The notes under the pieces: generated by a model
Database searches by the model: none
What the model was told of the DNA's origin: nothing
What the model saw: the letters and a program-made list of their open reading frames with translations, nothing else
Source: Synchiropus splendidus
Lineage: Eukaryota > Chordata > Actinopteri > Syngnathiformes > Callionymidae
NCBI RefSeq assembly: GCF_027744825.2
Contig: NW_026527059.1
Coordinates: 310,001-374,000, forward strand
Reading direction: 5' to 3'
DNA: 64,000 nucleotides
Shown: in pieces, positions 10,343-23,314 of the stretch
Layout of the letters: every line of letters starts with the position of its first letter
Position numbering within the stretch: position 1 is the first letter of the stretch
Position numbers and translations under genes: made by a program

Positions 10343-13300
10343 ACGCTTTTCAGCCTGAGATAAGGTGGGTTTCGGAACGCCAAACATAAAAGTGTTGATA
10401 ACTTTCGAAAAACACTTCAGAGAGCTTAGATTTGATGTGCACCTACTAGAAAGACCCTTTCTGCTATAGTGGGAGGTTAAAATTTCATGTCCTGAAGCTT
10501 CCCTGAAAAGTTATGGCACAATGCGTAAAAACGCTTTTCAGCCTGAGATAAGGTGGGTTTCGGAACGCCAAACATAAAAGTGTTGATAACTTTGGAAAAA
10601 CACTTCAGACAGTTTAGATTTGATGTGCAACTACTAGAAAGACCCTTTCTGCTATAGTGGGAGGTTAAAATTTCATGTTCTGAAGCTTTCCTGAAAAGTT
10701 ATGGCACAATGCACAAAAACGCTTTTCAGCCTGAGATAAGGTGGGTTTCGGAACGCCAAACATAAAAGTGTTGATAACTTTCGAAAAACACTTCAGAGAG
10801 CTTAGATTTGATGTGCACCTACTAGAAAGACCCTTTCTGCTATAGTGGGAGGTTAAAATTTCATGTTCTGAAGCTTCCCTGAAAAGTTATGGCACAATGC
10901 GTAAAAACGCTTTTCAGCCTGAGATAAGGTGGGTTTCGGAACGCCAAACATAAAAGTGTTGATAACTTTGGAAAAACACTTCAGAGAGCTTAGATTTGAT
11001 GTGCACCTACTAGAAAGACCCTTTCTGCTATAGTGGGAGGTTAAAATTTCATGTTCTGAAGCTTCCCTGAAAAGTTATGGCACAATGCTTAAAAACGCTT
11101 TTCAGCCTGAGATAAGGTGGGTTTCGGAACGCCAAACATAAAAGTGTTGATAACTTTTGAAAAACACTTCAGACAGCTTAGATTTGATGTGCAACTACTA
11201 GAAAGACCCTTTCTGCTATAGTGGGAGGTTAAAATTTCGTGTTCTGAAGCTTCCCTGAAAAGTTATGGCACAATGCACAAAAACGCTTTTCAGCCTGAGA
11301 TAAGGTGGGTTTCGGAACGCCAAACATAAAAGTGTTGATAACTTTGGAAAAACACTTCAGGCAGTTTAGATTTGATGTGCAACTACTAGAAAGACCCTTT
11401 CTGCTATAGTGGGAGGTTAAAATTTCATGTTCTGAAGCTTCCCTGAAAAGTTATGGCACAATGCACAAAAACGCTTTTCAGCCTGAGATAAGGTGGGTTT
11501 CGGAACGCCAAACATAAAAGTGTTGATAACTTTGGAAAAACACTTCAGACAGTTTAGATTTGATGTGCAACTACTAGAAAGACACTTTCTGCTATAGTGG
11601 GAGGTTAAAATTTCATGTTCTGAAGCTTTCCTGAAAAGTTATGGCACAATGCACAAAAACGCTTTTCAGCCTGAGATAAGGTGGGTTTCGGAACGCCAAA
11701 CATAAAAGTGTTGATAACTTTCGAAAAACACTTCAGAGAGCTTAGATTTGATGTGCACCTACTAGAAAGACCCTTTCTGCTATAGTGGGAGGTTAAAATT
11801 TCATGTTCTGAAGCTTCCCTGAAAAGTTATGGCACAATGCACAAAAACGCTTTTCAGCCTGAGATAAGGTGGGTTTCGGAACGCCAAACATAAAAGTGTT
11901 GATAACTTTTGAAAAACACTTCAGACAGCTTAGATTTGATGTGCAACTACTAGAAAGACCCTTTCTGCTATAGTGGGAGGTTAAAATTTCATGTTCTGAA
12001 GCTTCCCTGAAAAGTTATGGCACAATGCACAAAAACGCTTTTCAGCCTGAGATAAGGTGGGTTTCGGAACGCCAAACATAAAAGTGTTGATAACTTTGGA
12101 AAAACACTTCAGACAGTTTAGATTTGATGTGCAACTACTAGAAAGACCCTTTCTGCTATAGTGGGAGGTTAAAATTTCATGTTCTGAAGCTTCCCTGAAA
12201 AGTTATGGCACAATGCACAAAAACGCTTTTCAGCCTGAGATAAGGTGGGTTTCGGAACGCCAAACATAAAAGTGTTAATAACTTTGGAAAAACACTTCAG
12301 ACAGTTTAGATTTGATGTGCAACTACTAGAAAGACCCTTTCTGCTATAGTGGGAGGTTAAAATTTCATGTTCTGAAGCTTCCCTGAAAAGTTATGGCACA
12401 ATGCACAAAAACGCTTTTCAGCCTGAGATAAGGTGGGTTTCGGAACGCCAAACATAAAAGTGTTGATAACTTTCGAAAAACACTTCAGAGAGCTTAGATT
12501 TGATGTGCACCTACTAGAAAGACCCTTTCTGCTATAGTGGGAGGTTAAAATTTCATGTTCTGAAGCTTCCCTGAAAAGTTATGGCACAATGCGTAAAAAC
12601 GCTTTTCAGCCTGAGATAAGGTGGGTTTCGGAACGCCAAACATAAAAGTGTTGATAACTTTGGAAAAACACTTCAGACAGTTTAGATTTGATGTGCAACT
12701 ACTAGAAAGACCCTTTCTGCTATAGTGGGAGGTTAAAATTTCATGTTCTGAAGCTTTCCTGAAAAGTTATGGCACAATGCACAAAAACGCTTTTCAGCCT
12801 GAGATAAGGTGGGTTTCGGAACGCCAAACATAAAAGTGTTGATAACTTTTGAAAAACACTTCAGACAGCTTAGATTTGATGTGCAACTACTAGAAAGACC
12901 CTTTCTGCTATAGTGGGAGGTTAAAATTTCATGTTCTGAAGCTTCCCTGAAAAGTTATGGCACAATGCACAAAAACGCTTTTCAGCCTGAGATAAGGTGG
13001 GTTTCGGAACGCCAAACATAAAAGTGTTGATAACTTTCGAAAAACACTTCAGAGAGCTTAGATTTGATGTGCACCTACTAGAAAGACCCTTTCTGCTATA
13101 GTGGGAGGTTAAAATTTCATGTTCTGAAGCTTCCCTGAAAAGTTATGGCACAATGCGTAAAAACGCTTTTCAGCCTGAGATAAGGTGGGTTTCGGAACGC
13201 CAAACATAAAAGTGTTGATAACTTTGGAAAAACACTTCAGACAGTTTAGATTTGATGTGCAACTACTAGAAAGACCCTTTCTGCTATAGTGGGAGGTTAA

Positions 13301-16300
13301 AATTTCATGTTCTGAAGCTTTCCTGAAAAGTTATGGCACAATGCACAAAAACGCTTTTCAGCCTGAGATAAGGTGGGTTTCGGAACGCCAAACATAAAAG
13401 TGTTGATAACTTTTGAAAAACACTTCAGACAGCTTAGATTTGATGTGCAACTACTAGAAAGACCCTTTCTGCTATAGTGGGAGGTTAAAATTTCATGTTC
13501 TGAAGCTTCCCTGAAAAGTTATGGCACAATGCACAAAAACGCTTTTCAGCCTGAGATAAGGTGGGTTTCGGAACGCCAAACATAAAAGTGTTGATAACTT
13601 TCGAAAAACACTTCAGACAGCTTAGATTTGATGTGCACCTACTAGAAAGACCCTTTCTGCTATAGTGGGAGGTTAAAATTTCATGTTCTGAAGCTTCCCT
13701 GAAAAGTTATGGCACAATGCGTAAAAACGCTTTTCAGCCTGAGATAAGGTGGGTTTCGGAACGCCAAACATAAAAGTGTTGATAACTTTGGAAAAACACT
13801 TCAGGCAGTTTAGATTTGATGTGCAACTACTAGAAAGACCCTTTCTGCTATAGTGGGAGGTTAAAATTTCATGTTCTGAAGCTTCCCTGAAAAGTTATGG
13901 CACAATGCACAAAAACGCTTTTCAGCCTGAGATAAGGTGGGTTTCGGAACGCCAAACATAAAAGTGTTGATAACTTTGGAAAAACACTTCAGACAGTTTA
14001 GATTTGATGTGCAACTACTAGAAAGACACTTTCTGCTATATTGGGAGGTTAAAATTTCATGTTCTGAAGCTTTCCTGAAAAGTTATGGCACAATGCACAA
14101 AAACGCTTTTCAGCCTGAGATAAGGTGGGTTTCGGAACGCCAAACATAAAAGTGTTGATAACTTTCGAAAAACACTTCAGAGAGCTTAGATTTGATGTGC
14201 ACCTACTAGAAAGACCCTTTCTGCTATAGTGGGAGGTTAAAATTTCATGTTCTGAAGCTTCCCTGAAAAGTTATGGCACAATGCGTAAAAACGCTTTTCA
14301 GCCTGAGATAAGGTGGGTTTCGGAACGCCAAACATAAAAGTGTTGATAACTTTGGAAAAACACTTCAGACAGTTTAGATTTGATGTGCAACTACTAGAAA
14401 GACCCTTTCTGCTATAGTGGGAGGTTAAAATTTCATGTTCTGAAGCTTTCCTGAAAAGTTATGGCACAATGCACAAAAACGCTTTTCAGCCTGAGATAAG
14501 GTGCGTTTCGGAACGCCAAACATAAAAGTGTTGATAACTTTCGAAAAACACTTCAGAGAGCTTAGATTTGATGTGCACCTACTAGAAAGACCCTTTCTGC
14601 TATAGTGGGAGGTTAAAATTTCATGTTCTGAAGCTTCCCTGAAAAGTTATGGCACAATGCACAAAAACGCTTTTCAGCCTGAGATAAGGTGGGTTTCGGA
14701 ACGCCAAACATAAAAGTGTTGATAACTTTTGAAAAACACTTCAGACAGCTTAGATTTGATGTGCAACTACTAGAAAGACCCTTTCTGCTATAGTGGGAGG
14801 TTAAAATTTCATGTTCTGAAGCTTCCCTGAAAAGTTATGGCACAATGCACAAAAACGCTTTTCAGCCTGAGATAAGGTGGGTTTCGGAACGCCAAACATA
14901 AAAGTGTTGATAACTTTGGAAAAACACTTCAGACAGTTTAGATTTGATGTGCAACTACTAGAAAGACACTTTCTGCTATAGTGGGAGGTTAAAATTTCAT
15001 GTTCTGAAGCTTTCCTGAAAAGTTATGGCACAATGCACAAAAACGCTTTTCAGCCTGAGATAAGGTGGGTTTCGGAACGCCAAACATAAAAGTGTTGATA
15101 ACTTTCGAAAAACACTTCAGAGAGCTTAGATTTGATGTGCACCTACTAGAAAGACCCTTTCTGCTATAGTGGGAGGTTAAAATTTCATGTTCTGAAGCTT
15201 CCCTGAAAAGTTATGGCACAATGCACAAAAACGCTTTTCAGCCTGAGATAAGGTGGGTTTCGGAACGCCAAACATAAAAGTGTTGATAACTTTGGAAAAA
15301 CACTTCAGACAGCTTAGATTTGATGTGCAACTACTAGAAAGACCCTTTCTGCTATAGTGGGAGGTTAAAATTTCATGTTCTGAAGCTTCCCTGAAAAGTT
15401 ATGGCACAATGCACAAAAACGCTTTTCAGCCTGAGATAAGGTGGGTTTCGGAACGCCAAACATAAAAGTGTTGATAACTTTGGAAAAACACTTCAGACAG
15501 TTTAGATTTGATGTGCAACTACTAGAAAGACCCTTTCTGCTATAGTTGGAGGTTAAAATTTCATGTTCTGAAGCTTCCCTGAAAAGTTATGGCACAATGT
15601 ACAAAAACGCTTTTCAGCCTGAGATAAGGTGGGTTTCGGAACGCCAAACATAAAAGTGTTAATAACTTTGGAAAAACACTTCAGACAGTTTAGATTTGAT
15701 GTGCAACTACTAGAAAGACCCTTTCTGCTATAGTGGGAGGTTAAAATTTCATGTTCTGAAGCTTCCCTGAAAAGTTATGGCACAATGCACAAAAACGCTT
15801 TTCAGCCTGAGATAAGGTGGGTTTCGGAACGCCAAACATAAAAGTGTTGATAACTTTCGAAAAACACTTCAGAGAGCTTAGATTTGATGTGCACCTACTA
15901 GAAAGACCCTTTCTGCTATAGTGGGAGGTTAAAATTTCATGTTCTGAAGCTTCCCTGAAAAGTTATGGCACAATGCGTAAAAACGCTTTTCAGCCTGAGA
16001 TAAGGTGGGTTTCGGAACGCCAAACATAAAAGTGTTGATAACTTTGGAAAAACACTTCAGACAGTTTAGATTTGATGTGCAACTACTAGAAAGACCCTTT
16101 CTGCTATAGTGGGAGGTTAAAATTTCATGTTCTGAAGCTTTCCTGAAAAGTTATGGCACAATGCACAAAAACGCTTTTCAGCCTGAGATAAGGTGGGTTT
16201 CGGAACGCCAAACATAAAAGTGTTGATAACTTTTGAAAAACACTTCAGACAGCTTAGATTTGATGTGCAACTACTAGAAAGACCCTTTCTGCTATAGTGG

Positions 16301-16546
16301 GAGGTTAAAATTTCATGTTCTGAAGCTTCCCTGAAAAGTTATGGCACAATGCACAAAAACGCTTTTCAGCCTGAGATAAGGTGGGTTTCGGAACGCCAAA
16401 CATAAAAGTGTTGATAACTTTCGAAAAACACTTCAGACAGCTTAGATTTGATGTGCACCTACTAGAAAGACCCTTTCTGCTATAGTGGGAGGTTAAAATT
16501 TCATGTTCTGAAGCTTCCCTGAAAAGTTATGGCACAATGCGTAAAA
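10343..16546 (+). repeat. 33-monomer collinear segment (right copy)
   Basis: M56-M88, partner of 3-6,206. Immediately after it the two higher-order copies part: copy 1 continues E C D E F A~ while copy 2 continues E F A~. The break of collinearity lies at an E monomer in both, as expected if misaligned E monomers recombined. Confidence 0.9.
13915..14102 (+). repeat. F* monomer, second copy (M75)
   Basis: Carries the same T at 14,041, exactly 10,340 bp after M20, and the same incidental 70-codon frame (13,937-14,149). It anchors the 55-monomer period. Confidence 0.93.
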
Positions 16547-16922
16547 ACGCTTTTCAGCCTGAGATAAGGTGGGTTTCGGAACGCCAAACATAAAAGTGTT
16601 GATAACTTTGGAAAAACACTTCAGGCAGTTTAGATTTGATGTGCAACTACTAGAAAGACCCTTTCTGCTATAGTGGGAGGTTAAAATTTCATGTTCTGAA
16701 GCTTCCCTGAAAAGTTATGGCACAATGCACAAAAACGCTTTTCAGCCTGAGATAAGGTGGGTTTCGGAACGCCAAACATAAAAGTGTTGATAACTTTGGA
16801 AAAACACTTCAGACAGTTTAGATTTGATGTGCAACTACTAGAAAGACACTTTCTGCTATAGTGGGAGGTTAAAATTTCATGTTCTGAAGCTTTCCTGAAA
16901 AGTTATGGCACAATGCACAAAA

Positions 16923-17110
16923 ACGCTTTTCAGCCAGTGATAAGGTGGGTTTCGGAACGCCAAACATAAAAGTGTTGATAACTTTCGAAAAACACTTCAG
17001 AGAGCTTAGATTTGATGTGCACCTACTAGAAAGACCCTTTCTGCTATAGTGGGAGGTTAAAATTTCATGTTCTGAAGCTTCCCTGAAAAGTTATGGCACA
17101 ATGCGTAAAA
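16923..17110 (+). repeat. A~ marker monomer (M91)
   Basis: CCAGTGATA at the start, 52 monomers after M39. Followed by B a L G H, an order repeated, with one extra C, after M195, M246 and M324. Confidence 0.9.
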
Positions 17111-18050
17111 ACGCTTTTCAGCCTGAGATAAGGTGGGTTTCGGAACGCCAAACATAAAAGTGTTGATAACTTTGGAAAAACACTTCAGACAGTTTAGATT
17201 TGATGTGCAACTACTAGAAAGACCCTTTCTGCTATAGTGGGAGGTTAAAATTTCATGTTCTGAAGCTTTCCTGAAAAGTTATGGCACAATGCACAAAAAC
17301 GCTTTTCAGCCTGAGATAAGGTGGGTTTCGGAACGCCAAACATAAAAGTGTTGATAACTTTCGAAAAACACTTCAGAGAGCTTAGATTTGATGTGCACCT
17401 ACTAGAAAGACCCTTTCTGCTATAGTGGGAGGTTAAAATTTCATGTTCTGAAGCTTCCCTGAAAAGTTATGGCACAATGCACAAAAACGCTTTTCAGCCT
17501 GAGATAAGGTGGGTTTCGGAACGCCAAACATAAAAGTGTTGATAACTTTCGAAAAACACTTCAGACAGCTTAGATTTGATGTGCAACTACTAGAAAGACC
17601 CTTTCTGCTATAGTGGGAGGTTAAAATTTCATGTTCTGAAGCTTCCCTGAAAAGTTATGGCACAATGCACAAAAACGCTTTTCAGCCTGAGATAAGGTGG
17701 GTTTCGGAACGCCAAACATAAAAGTGTTGATAACTTTGGAAAAACACTTCAGACAGTTTAGATTTGATGTGCAACTACTAGAAAGACCCTTTCTGCTATA
17801 GTGGGAGGTTAAAATTTCATGTTCTGAAGCTTCCCTGAAAAGTTATGGCACAATGCACAAAAACGCTTTTCAGCCTGAGATAAGGTGGGTTTCGGAACGC
17901 CAAACATAAAAGTGTTAATAACTTTGGAAAAACACTTCAGACAGTTTAGATTTGATGTGCAACTACTAGAAAGACCCTTTCTGCTATAGTGGGAGGTTAA
18001 AATTTCATGTTCTGAAGCTTCCCTGAAAAGTTATGGCACAATGCACAAAA

Positions 18051-21000
18051 ACGCTTTTCAGCCTGAGATAAGGTGGGTTTCGGAACGCCAAACATAAAAG
18101 TGTTGATAACTTTCGAAAAACACTTCAGAGAGCTTAGATTTGATGTGCACCTACTAGAAAGACCCTTTCTGCCATAGTGGGAGGTTAAAATTTCATGTTC
18201 TGAAGCTTCCCTGAAAAGTTATGGCACAATGCGTAAAAACGCTTTTCAGCCTGAGATAAGGTGGGTTTCGGAACGCCAAACATAAAAGTGTTGATAACTT
18301 TGGAAAAACACTTCAGACAGTTTAGATTTGATATGCAACTACTAGAAAGACCCTTTCTGCTATAGTGGGAGGTTAAAATTTCATGTTCTGAAGCTTTCCT
18401 GAAAAGTTATGGCACAATGCACAAAAACGCTTTTCAGCCTGAGATAAGGTGGGTTTCGGAACGCCAAACATAAAAGTGTTGATAACTTTTGAAAAACACT
18501 TCAGACAGCTTAGATTTGATGTGCAACTAGTAGAAAGACCCTTTCTGCTATAGTGGGAGGTTAAAATTTCATGTTCTGAAGCTTCCCTGAAAAGTTATGG
18601 CACAATGCACAAAAACGCTTTTCAGCCTGAGATAAGGTGGGTTTCGGAACGCCAAACATAAAAGTGTTGATAACTTTCGAAAAACACTTCAGACAGCTTA
18701 GATTTGATGTGCACCTACTAGAAAGACCCTTTCTGCTATAGTGGGAGGTTAAAATTTCATGTTCTGAAGCTTCCCTGAAAAGTTATGGCACAATGCGTAA
18801 AAACGCTTTTCAGCCTGAGATAAGGTGGGTTTCGGAACGCCAAACATAAAAGTGTTGATAACTTTGGAAAAACACTTCAGGCAGTTTAGATTTGATGTGC
18901 AACTACTAGAAAGACCCTTTCTGCTATAGTGGGAGGTTAAAATTTCATGTTCTGAAGCTTCCCTGAAAAGTTATGGCACAATGCACAAAAACGCTTTTCA
19001 GCCTGAGATAAGGTGGGTTTCGGAACGCCAAACATAAAAGTGTTGATAACTTTGGAAAAACACTTCAGGCAGTTTAGATTTGATGTGCAACTACTAGAAA
19101 GACCCTTTCTGCTATAGTGGGAGGTTAAAATTTCATGTTCTGAAGCTTCCCTGAAAAGTTATGGCACAATGCACAAAAACGCTTTTCAGCCTGAGATAAG
19201 GTGGGTTTCGGAACGCCAAACATAAAAGTGTTGATAACTTTGGAAAAACACTTCAGACAGTTTAGATTTGATGTGCAACTACTAGAAAGACACTTTCTGC
19301 TATAGTGGGAGGTTAAAATTTCATGTTCTGAAGCTTTCCTGAAAAGTTATGGCACAATGCACAAAAACGCTTTTCAGCCTGAGATAAGGTGGGTTTCGGA
19401 ACGCCAAACATAAAAGTGTTGATAACTTTCGAAAAACACTTCAGAGAGCTTAGATTTGATGTGCACCTACTAGAAAGACCCTTTCTGCTATAGTGGGAGG
19501 TTAAAATTTCATGTTCTGAAGCTTCCCTGAAAAGTTATGGCACAATGCACAAAAACGCTTTTCAGCCTGAGATAAGGTGGGTTTCGGAACGCCAAACATA
19601 AAAGTGTTGATAACTTTGGAAAAACACTTCAGACAGCTTAGATTTGATGTGCAACTACTAGAAAGACCCTTTCTGCTATAGTGGGAGGTTAAAATTTCAT
19701 GTTCTGAAGCTTCCCTGAAAAGTTATGGCACAATGCACAAAAACGCTTTTCAGCCTGAGATAAGGTGGGTTTCGGAACGCCAAACATAAAAGTGTTGATA
19801 ACTTTGGAAAAACACTTCAGACAGTTTAGATTTGATGTGCAACTACTAGAAAGACCCTTTCTGCTATAGTTGGAGGTTAAAATTTCATGTTCTGAAGCTT
19901 CCCTGAAAAGTTATGGCACAATGCACAAAAACGCTTTTCAGCCTGAGATAAGGTGGGTTTCGGAACGCCAAACATAAAAGTGTTAATAACTTTGGAAAAA
20001 CACTTCAGACAGTTTAGATTTGATGTGCAACTACTAGAAAGACCCTTTCTGCTATAGTGGGAGGTTAAAATTTCATGTTCTGAAGCTTCCCTGAAAAGTT
20101 ATGGCACAATGCACAAAAACGCTTTTCAGCCTGAGATAAGGTGGGTTTCGGAACGCCAAACATAAAAGTGTTGATAACTTTCGAAAAACACTTCAGAGAG
20201 CTTAGATTTGATGTGCACCTACTAGAAAGACCCTTTCTGCTATAGTGGGAGGTTAAAATTTCATGTTCTGAAGCTTCCCTGAAAAGTTATGGCACAATGC
20301 GTAAAAACGCTTTTCAGCCTGAGATAAGGTGGGTTTCGGAACGCCAAACATAAAAGTGTTGATAACTTTGGAAAAACACTTCAGACAGTTTAGATTTGAT
20401 GTGCAACTACTAGAAAGACCCTTTCTGCTATAGTGGGAGGTTAAAATTTCATGTTCTGAAGCTTTCCTGAAAAGTTATGGCACAATGCACAAAAACGCTT
20501 TTCAGCCTGAGATAAGGTGGGTTTCGGAACGCCAAACATAAAAGTGTTGATAACTTTTGAAAAACACTTCAGACAGCTTAGATTTGATGTGCAACTACTA
20601 GAAAGACCCTTTCTGCTATAGTGGGAGGTTAAAATTTCATGTTCTGAAGCTTCCCTGAAAAGTTATGGCACAATGCACAAAAACGCTTTTCAGCCTGAGA
20701 TAAGGTGGGTTTCGGAACGCCAAACATAAAAGTGTTGATAACTTTCGAAAAACACTTCAGACAGCTTAGATTTGATGTGCACCTACTAGAAAGACCCTTT
20801 CTGCTATAGTGGGAGGTTAAAATTTCATGTTCTGAAGCTTCCCTGAAAAGTTATGGCACAATGCGTAAAAACGCTTTTCAGCCTGAGATAAGGTGGGTTT
20901 CGGAACGCCAAACATAAAAGTGTTGATAACTTTGGAAAAACACTTCAGGCAGTTTAGATTTGATGTGCAACTACTAGAAAGACCCTTTCTGCTATAGTGG

Positions 21001-21246
21001 GAGGTTAAAATTTCATGTTCTGAAGCTTCCCTGAAAAGTTATGGCACAATGCACAAAAACGCTTTTCAGCCTGAGATAAGGTGGGTTTCGGAACGCCAAA
21101 CATAAAAGTGTTGATAACTTTGGAAAAACACTTCAGACAGTTTAGATTTGATGTGCAACTACTAGAAAGACACTTTCTGCTATAGTGGGAGGTTAAAATT
21201 TCATGTTCTGAAGCTTCCCTGAAAAGTTATGGCACAATGCACAAAA
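18051..21246 (+). repeat. 17-monomer block gained in copy 2 (M97-M113)
   Basis: Inserted between the equivalents of M45 and M46. Order: A B C^ D E E F a J G* H A B C D E F. M97 carries GCCATAGTGG and M98 GATATGCAAC, both singletons. The C^ D E E F a J G* H A order is the same as that of the 61-mer at M204-M213 and M255-M263, so this block links the two higher-order regimes. Length is exactly 17 x 188 bp. Confidence 0.83.
18803..19178 (+). repeat. Tandem E doublet (M101-M102)
   Basis: Two successive monomers with TTCAGGCAG (79G), where most cassettes have one. Similar doublets lie at M206-M207, M257-M258, M267-M268, M314-M315 and M335-M336, so the duplication was inherited with the C^ cassette. 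Confidence 0.85.
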
Positions 21247-21622
21247 ACGCTTTTCAGCCTGAGATAAGGTGGGTTTCGGAACGCCAAACATAAAAGTGTT
21301 GATAACTTTCGAAAAACACTTCAGAGAGCTTAGATTTGATGTGCACCTACTAGAAAGACCCTTTCTGCTATAGTGGGAGGTTAAAATTTCATGTTCTGAA
21401 GCTTCCCTGAAAAGTTATGGCACAATGCGTAAAAACGCTTTTCAGCCTGAGATAAGGTGGGTTTCGGAACGCCAAACATAAAAGTGTTGATAACTTTGGA
21501 AAAACACTTCAGACAGTTTAGATTTGATGTGCAACTACTAGAAAGACCCTTTCTGCTATAGTGGGAGGTTAAAATTTCATGTTCTGAAGCTTCCCTGAAA
21601 AGTTATGGCACAATGCACAAAA

Positions 21623-23314
21623 ACGCCTTTCAGCCTGAGATAAGGTGGGTTTCGGAACGCCAAACATAAAAGTGTTGATAACTTTGGAAAAACACTTCAG
21701 ACAGTTTAGATTTGATGTGCAACTACTAGAAAGACCCTTTCTGCTATAGTGGGAGGTTAAAATTTCATGTTCTGAAGCTTCCCTGAAAAGTTATGGCACA
21801 ATGCACAAAAACGCTTTTCAGCCTGAGATAAGGTGGGTTTCGGAACGCCAAACATAAAAGTGTTAATAACTTTGGAAAAACACTTCAGACAGTTTAGATT
21901 TGATGTGCAACTACTAGAAAGACCCTTTCTGCTATAGTGGGAGGTTAAAATTTCATGTTCTGAAGCTTCCCTGAAAAGTTATGGCACAATGCACAAAAAC
22001 GCTTTTCAGCCTGAGATAAAGTGGGTTTCGGAACGCCAAACATAAAAGTGTTGATAACTTTCGAAAAACACTTCAGAGAGCTTAGATTTGATGTGCACCT
22101 ACTAGAAAGACCCTTTCTGCTATAGTGGGAGGTTAAAATTTCATGTTCTGAAGCTTCCCTGAAAAGTTATGGCACAATGCGTAAAAACGCTTTTCAGCCT
22201 GAGATAAGGTGGGTTTCGGAACGCCAAACATAAAAGTGTTGATAACTTTGGAAAAACACTTCAGACAGTTTAGATTTGATGTGCAACTACTAGAAAGACC
22301 CTTTCTGCTATAGTGGGAGGTTAAAATTTCATGTTCTGAAGCTTTCCTGAAAAGTTATGGCACAATGCACAAAAACGCTTTGCAGCCTGAGATAAGGTGG
22401 GTTTCGGAACGCCAAACATAAAAGTGTTGATAACTTTTGAAAAACACTTCAGACAGCTTAGATTTGATGTGCAACTACTAGAAAGACCCTTTCTGCTATA
22501 GTGGGAGGTTAAAATTTCATGTTCTGAAGCTTCCCTGAAAAGTTATGGCACAATGCACAAAAACGCTTTTCAGCCTGAGATAAGGTGGGTTTCGGAACGC
22601 CAAACATAAAAGTGTTGATAACTTTCGAAAAACACTTCAGACAGCTTAGATTTGATGTGCACCTACTAGAAAGACCCTTTCTGCTATAGTGGGAGGTTAA
22701 AATTTCATGTTCTGAAGCTTCCCTGAAAAGTTATGGCACAATGCGTAAAAACGCTTTTCAGCCTGAGATAAGGTGGGTTTCGGAACGCCAAACATAAAAG
22801 TGTTGATAACTTTGGAAAAACACTTCAGGCAGTTTAGATTTGATGTGCAACTACTAGAAAGACCCTTTCTGCTATAGTGGGAGGTTAAAATTTCATGTTC
22901 TGAAGCTTCCCTGAAAAGTTATGGCACAATGCACAAAAACGCTTTTCAGCCTGAGATAAGGTGGGTTTCGGAACGCCAAACATAAAAGTGTTGATAACTT
23001 TGGAAAAACACTTCAGACAGTTTAGATTTGATGTGCAACTACTAGAAAGACACTTTCTGCTATAGTGGGAGGTTAAAATTTCATGTTCTGAAGCTTTCCT
23101 GAAAAGTTATGGCACAATGCACAAAAACGCTTTTCAGCCTGAGATAAGGTGGGTTTCGGAACGCCAAACATAAAAGTGTTGATAACTTTCGAAAAACACT
23201 TCAGACAGTTTAGATTTGATGTGCAACTACTAGAAAGACCCTTTCTGCTATAGTGGGAGGTTAAAATTTCATGTTCTGAAGCTTCCCTGAAAAGTTATGG
23301 CACAATGCACAAAA
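21623..23314 (+). repeat. 9-monomer unit G^ H A^ B C D E F N, first of a tandem pair
   Basis: M116-M124, 1,692 bp. It starts with G^ (GCCTTTCAGCC) and A^ carries AAAGTGG. The following M125-M132 repeat G^ H A^ B C D E F. Copy 1 has this block once (M48-M55) and closes it with A*; here the first pass closes with N (64C with 83T and 100A). N is probably the joint made when the duplication formed, the front of an A-type and the rear of a G-type monomer. M120 carries a private CTTTGCAGCC. Confidence 0.85.
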